Below are positions 7,119 to 20,707 of a stretch of DNA of 20,707 nucleotides, piece by piece. Origin of the DNA: Zygnema circumcarinatum (lineage: Eukaryota; Streptophyta; Zygnematophyceae; Zygnematales; Zygnemataceae); assembly GCA_037447605.1 (NCBI GenBank), contig CM074819.1:691001-711707 (forward strand), written 5' to 3'. The notes beneath the pieces were generated by a model, which saw only the letters and a list, made by a program, of their open reading frames with translations, made no database searches and had not been told where the DNA came from. The translations under genes were made by a program, and so were the position numbers. The first letter of the stretch is position 1. Every line of letters begins with the position of its first letter.

Positions 7119-8284
7119 TCATTCTTTTTTTTTCCTCTGCCACCCTCTCTCTCGCTCCCCTTCCCGATCTCTCTCTTCCACCCTTTTTTCCTGGTAGCCT
7201 GGCGAGGGTGCGTTCTCATGGTCCAACTTTCTTCAACTTCTTGAAGCTCTGATCGCTGGAGTTAGAAACTGAGACAGAGACTTACCCTCCGAGACCAATT
7301 TTTCCAACTGTGATCAACGTGAGATCAATGCCACATCATTTCACGAGTGATTAATTGAATCCTCACCACCCTAAAAAAGTTGTGCCACTCTGTTTGCCAT
7401 TTCCAGATTTTGGTTGAAAAAGCGCAAGTTTTGGTTTCTGGTTTCATTCCGGAATCGCTTCTTGTCAGCGATAAACCTAATCAAGTGTGGCCGTAAGGCA
7501 GTGGCAACCAACCTTAAAGAGTATCTATAGTGAAGGAAATAAATGATTACTAGATTAAACCGAAATGCAGAAACAGAGAACTGCGGCCACATGGAACCTG
7601 ACTGAGGTTGGTTCCAAAATAGGAGTTCATAAATAAAACTTAAAAAAATAAGCCAACTAATTTCTGAATGAAATAATGGCAATTTAATCAATAAATAGAA
7701 TGTGTTCACTGCGCCCCACCCTCATCAAATGACACGTGGCCTGACCAAGCTTCCGTCCTTCGGACATGACTGCCACCACTCGTCTCCATCCGACCACTCT
7801 ATTTACATAAACTAATGAAATAGATCGACTGACTCTGAGTGTTAACCATCCTCTGAACTCTCACACGCTGCCCCGTTTGTCACCAGAATGACCTCTCTCT
7901 CACACTCTTGTGTCTCACACATACATACTCTCTCTCCCCCCCTCCCAACCCCCCGCGACCTCTCTTCCACTCCCTCGCCCCCCCCCCCCTTCTCCCACAC
8001 TCTCTTCCAACCCTCCCTCCACCCCTCTCCTCTCCCTCTCTCCCTCCCTCTCCCCTCCCCCCCACCTTCACCTTTTCCCCGGCCTTCCCCTCCCACCTTT
8101 CTCCCCCACTCCCACTCCCACTCCCACTCCCACTCCCACTCCCACTCCCACTCCCACTCCCACTCCCACTCCCACTCCCACTCCCACTCCCACTCCCACT
8201 CCCACTCCCACTCCCACTCCCACTCCCACTCCCTTCCCCCCCCTCTCCCTCCCCCTCCCCTCTCTCTCCCCCTCGCCCTCTCCC
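7119..8284. other. Region between two 3' ends: SAP exon and cellulose synthase
   Basis: Two convergent genes end here: the SAP exon from the left and the cellulose synthase from the right. It holds a CT-rich tract (7138-7190), AT-rich unique DNA (7250-7860) and a long pyrimidine-rich tract (7880-8284) that would be purine-rich in the cellulose synthase 3' untranslated region. No further exon was recognised. The repetitive Pro/Thr/Leu/Ser frames on the plus strand are simple-repeat artefacts. Confidence 0.6.
8105..8230. repeat. CCCACT hexamer array, 21 copies
   Basis: The array has twenty-one uninterrupted copies of CCCACT on the plus strand. It starts 55 bp beyond the stop codon of the cellulose synthase gene, so the transcript would read AGTGGG repeats there if it extends that far. 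Open frames through it (PTPT, LPLP, SHSH, WEWE) are artefacts. Confidence 0.95.
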
Positions 8285-20509
<12,225 letters not shown>

Positions 20510-20662
20510 GGCTGGCTGCGCCTGCACAGGCGCAGCTTCCCCGAAGGTTCCTTCTCCTGTCTCTGAACCCTAATCAGAACTAGAACCTTAATCTTTCGAG
20601 CTACTATGGCTCGGTTCACGGAAGATATCCAATATTGATGATCGCTATGTGCGCTGAGGAGC
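20510..20662 (-). promoter_or_regulatory. Presumed CesA 5' leader and promoter-proximal DNA
   Basis: This is the DNA upstream of the proposed start codon. It includes GGAACCTTCGGGGAAGCTGCG near the start, and no clear TATA box. The transcription start cannot be placed. Confidence 0.35.
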
Positions 20663-20707
20663 GGGAGAGGGAGAGGGAGAGGGAGAGGGAGAGGGAGAGG
20701 GAGAGGG
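20663..20707. repeat. GGGAGA hexamer array at right edge
   Basis: Seven and a half uninterrupted copies of GGGAGA run to the last base, the reverse complement of the unit at 1-41. On the transcript strand of the CesA gene it is CTCCCT, upstream of the proposed start. Confidence 0.95.

Overview
The window is nuclear DNA of a green-lineage eukaryote, most likely a streptophyte alga or early-diverging land plant. The evidence is a 23-exon gene for a plant-type cellulose synthase with a zinc-binding N-terminus, a plant SPX-MFS-type (PHT5-like) transporter remnant, and very abundant degenerate copies of the plant telomere motif TTTAGGG. No rRNA, tRNA, CRISPR array or bacterial-style operon is visible. 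I cannot name the species.

Layout. Positions 1-41 are a TCTCCC hexamer array, with the mirror array GGGAGA at 20663-20707, so both ends look like assembly breaks in repeats. An unidentified minus-strand exon lies at 76-217. Positions 1498-2286 hold two small non-autonomous DNA transposons: a 251-bp element with perfect 21-bp inverted ends and an 8-bp target duplication, and a 280-bp element with 22-bp inverted ends. Between them lies a cluster of the heptamer TGTACGG. Positions 3363-4755 carry two divergently transcribed small membrane-protein genes that are diverged duplicates sharing inverted promoter boxes. The minus copy looks intact; the plus copy has a T19 run that breaks the homology. 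Positions 5545-6328 hold two minus-strand exons of a PHT5-like transporter, with the family's middle membrane section missing. A plus-strand terminal exon with a SAP domain sits at about 7005-7118.

The right 60% (8285-20509, minus strand) is one cellulose synthase gene. I joined 23 exons whose splice phases agree throughout, giving 1071 residues: a disordered N-terminus, an eight-cysteine RING-like domain, two N-terminal membrane segments, the catalytic region with SDDGG, DCD, TED and QVERW, and six C-terminal membrane segments. The catalytic body resembles CesA; the zinc finger, a YGYG segment, the FTLTSK motif and the GRRxRTPT/C-terminal region resemble CSLD. Exons 1-5 are the least certain.

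The introns hold most of the simple-sequence DNA: long (GA)n/(CT)n arrays, TTTAGGG-like arrays, a 13-bp minisatellite, a TCATG/TCACG pentamer array and a ~102-bp purine minisatellite. Several arrays abut splice sites and form their polypyrimidine tracts. One intron must start with GC rather than GT. Apart from the shared promoter region of the small membrane genes, the genes show no evident functional link.
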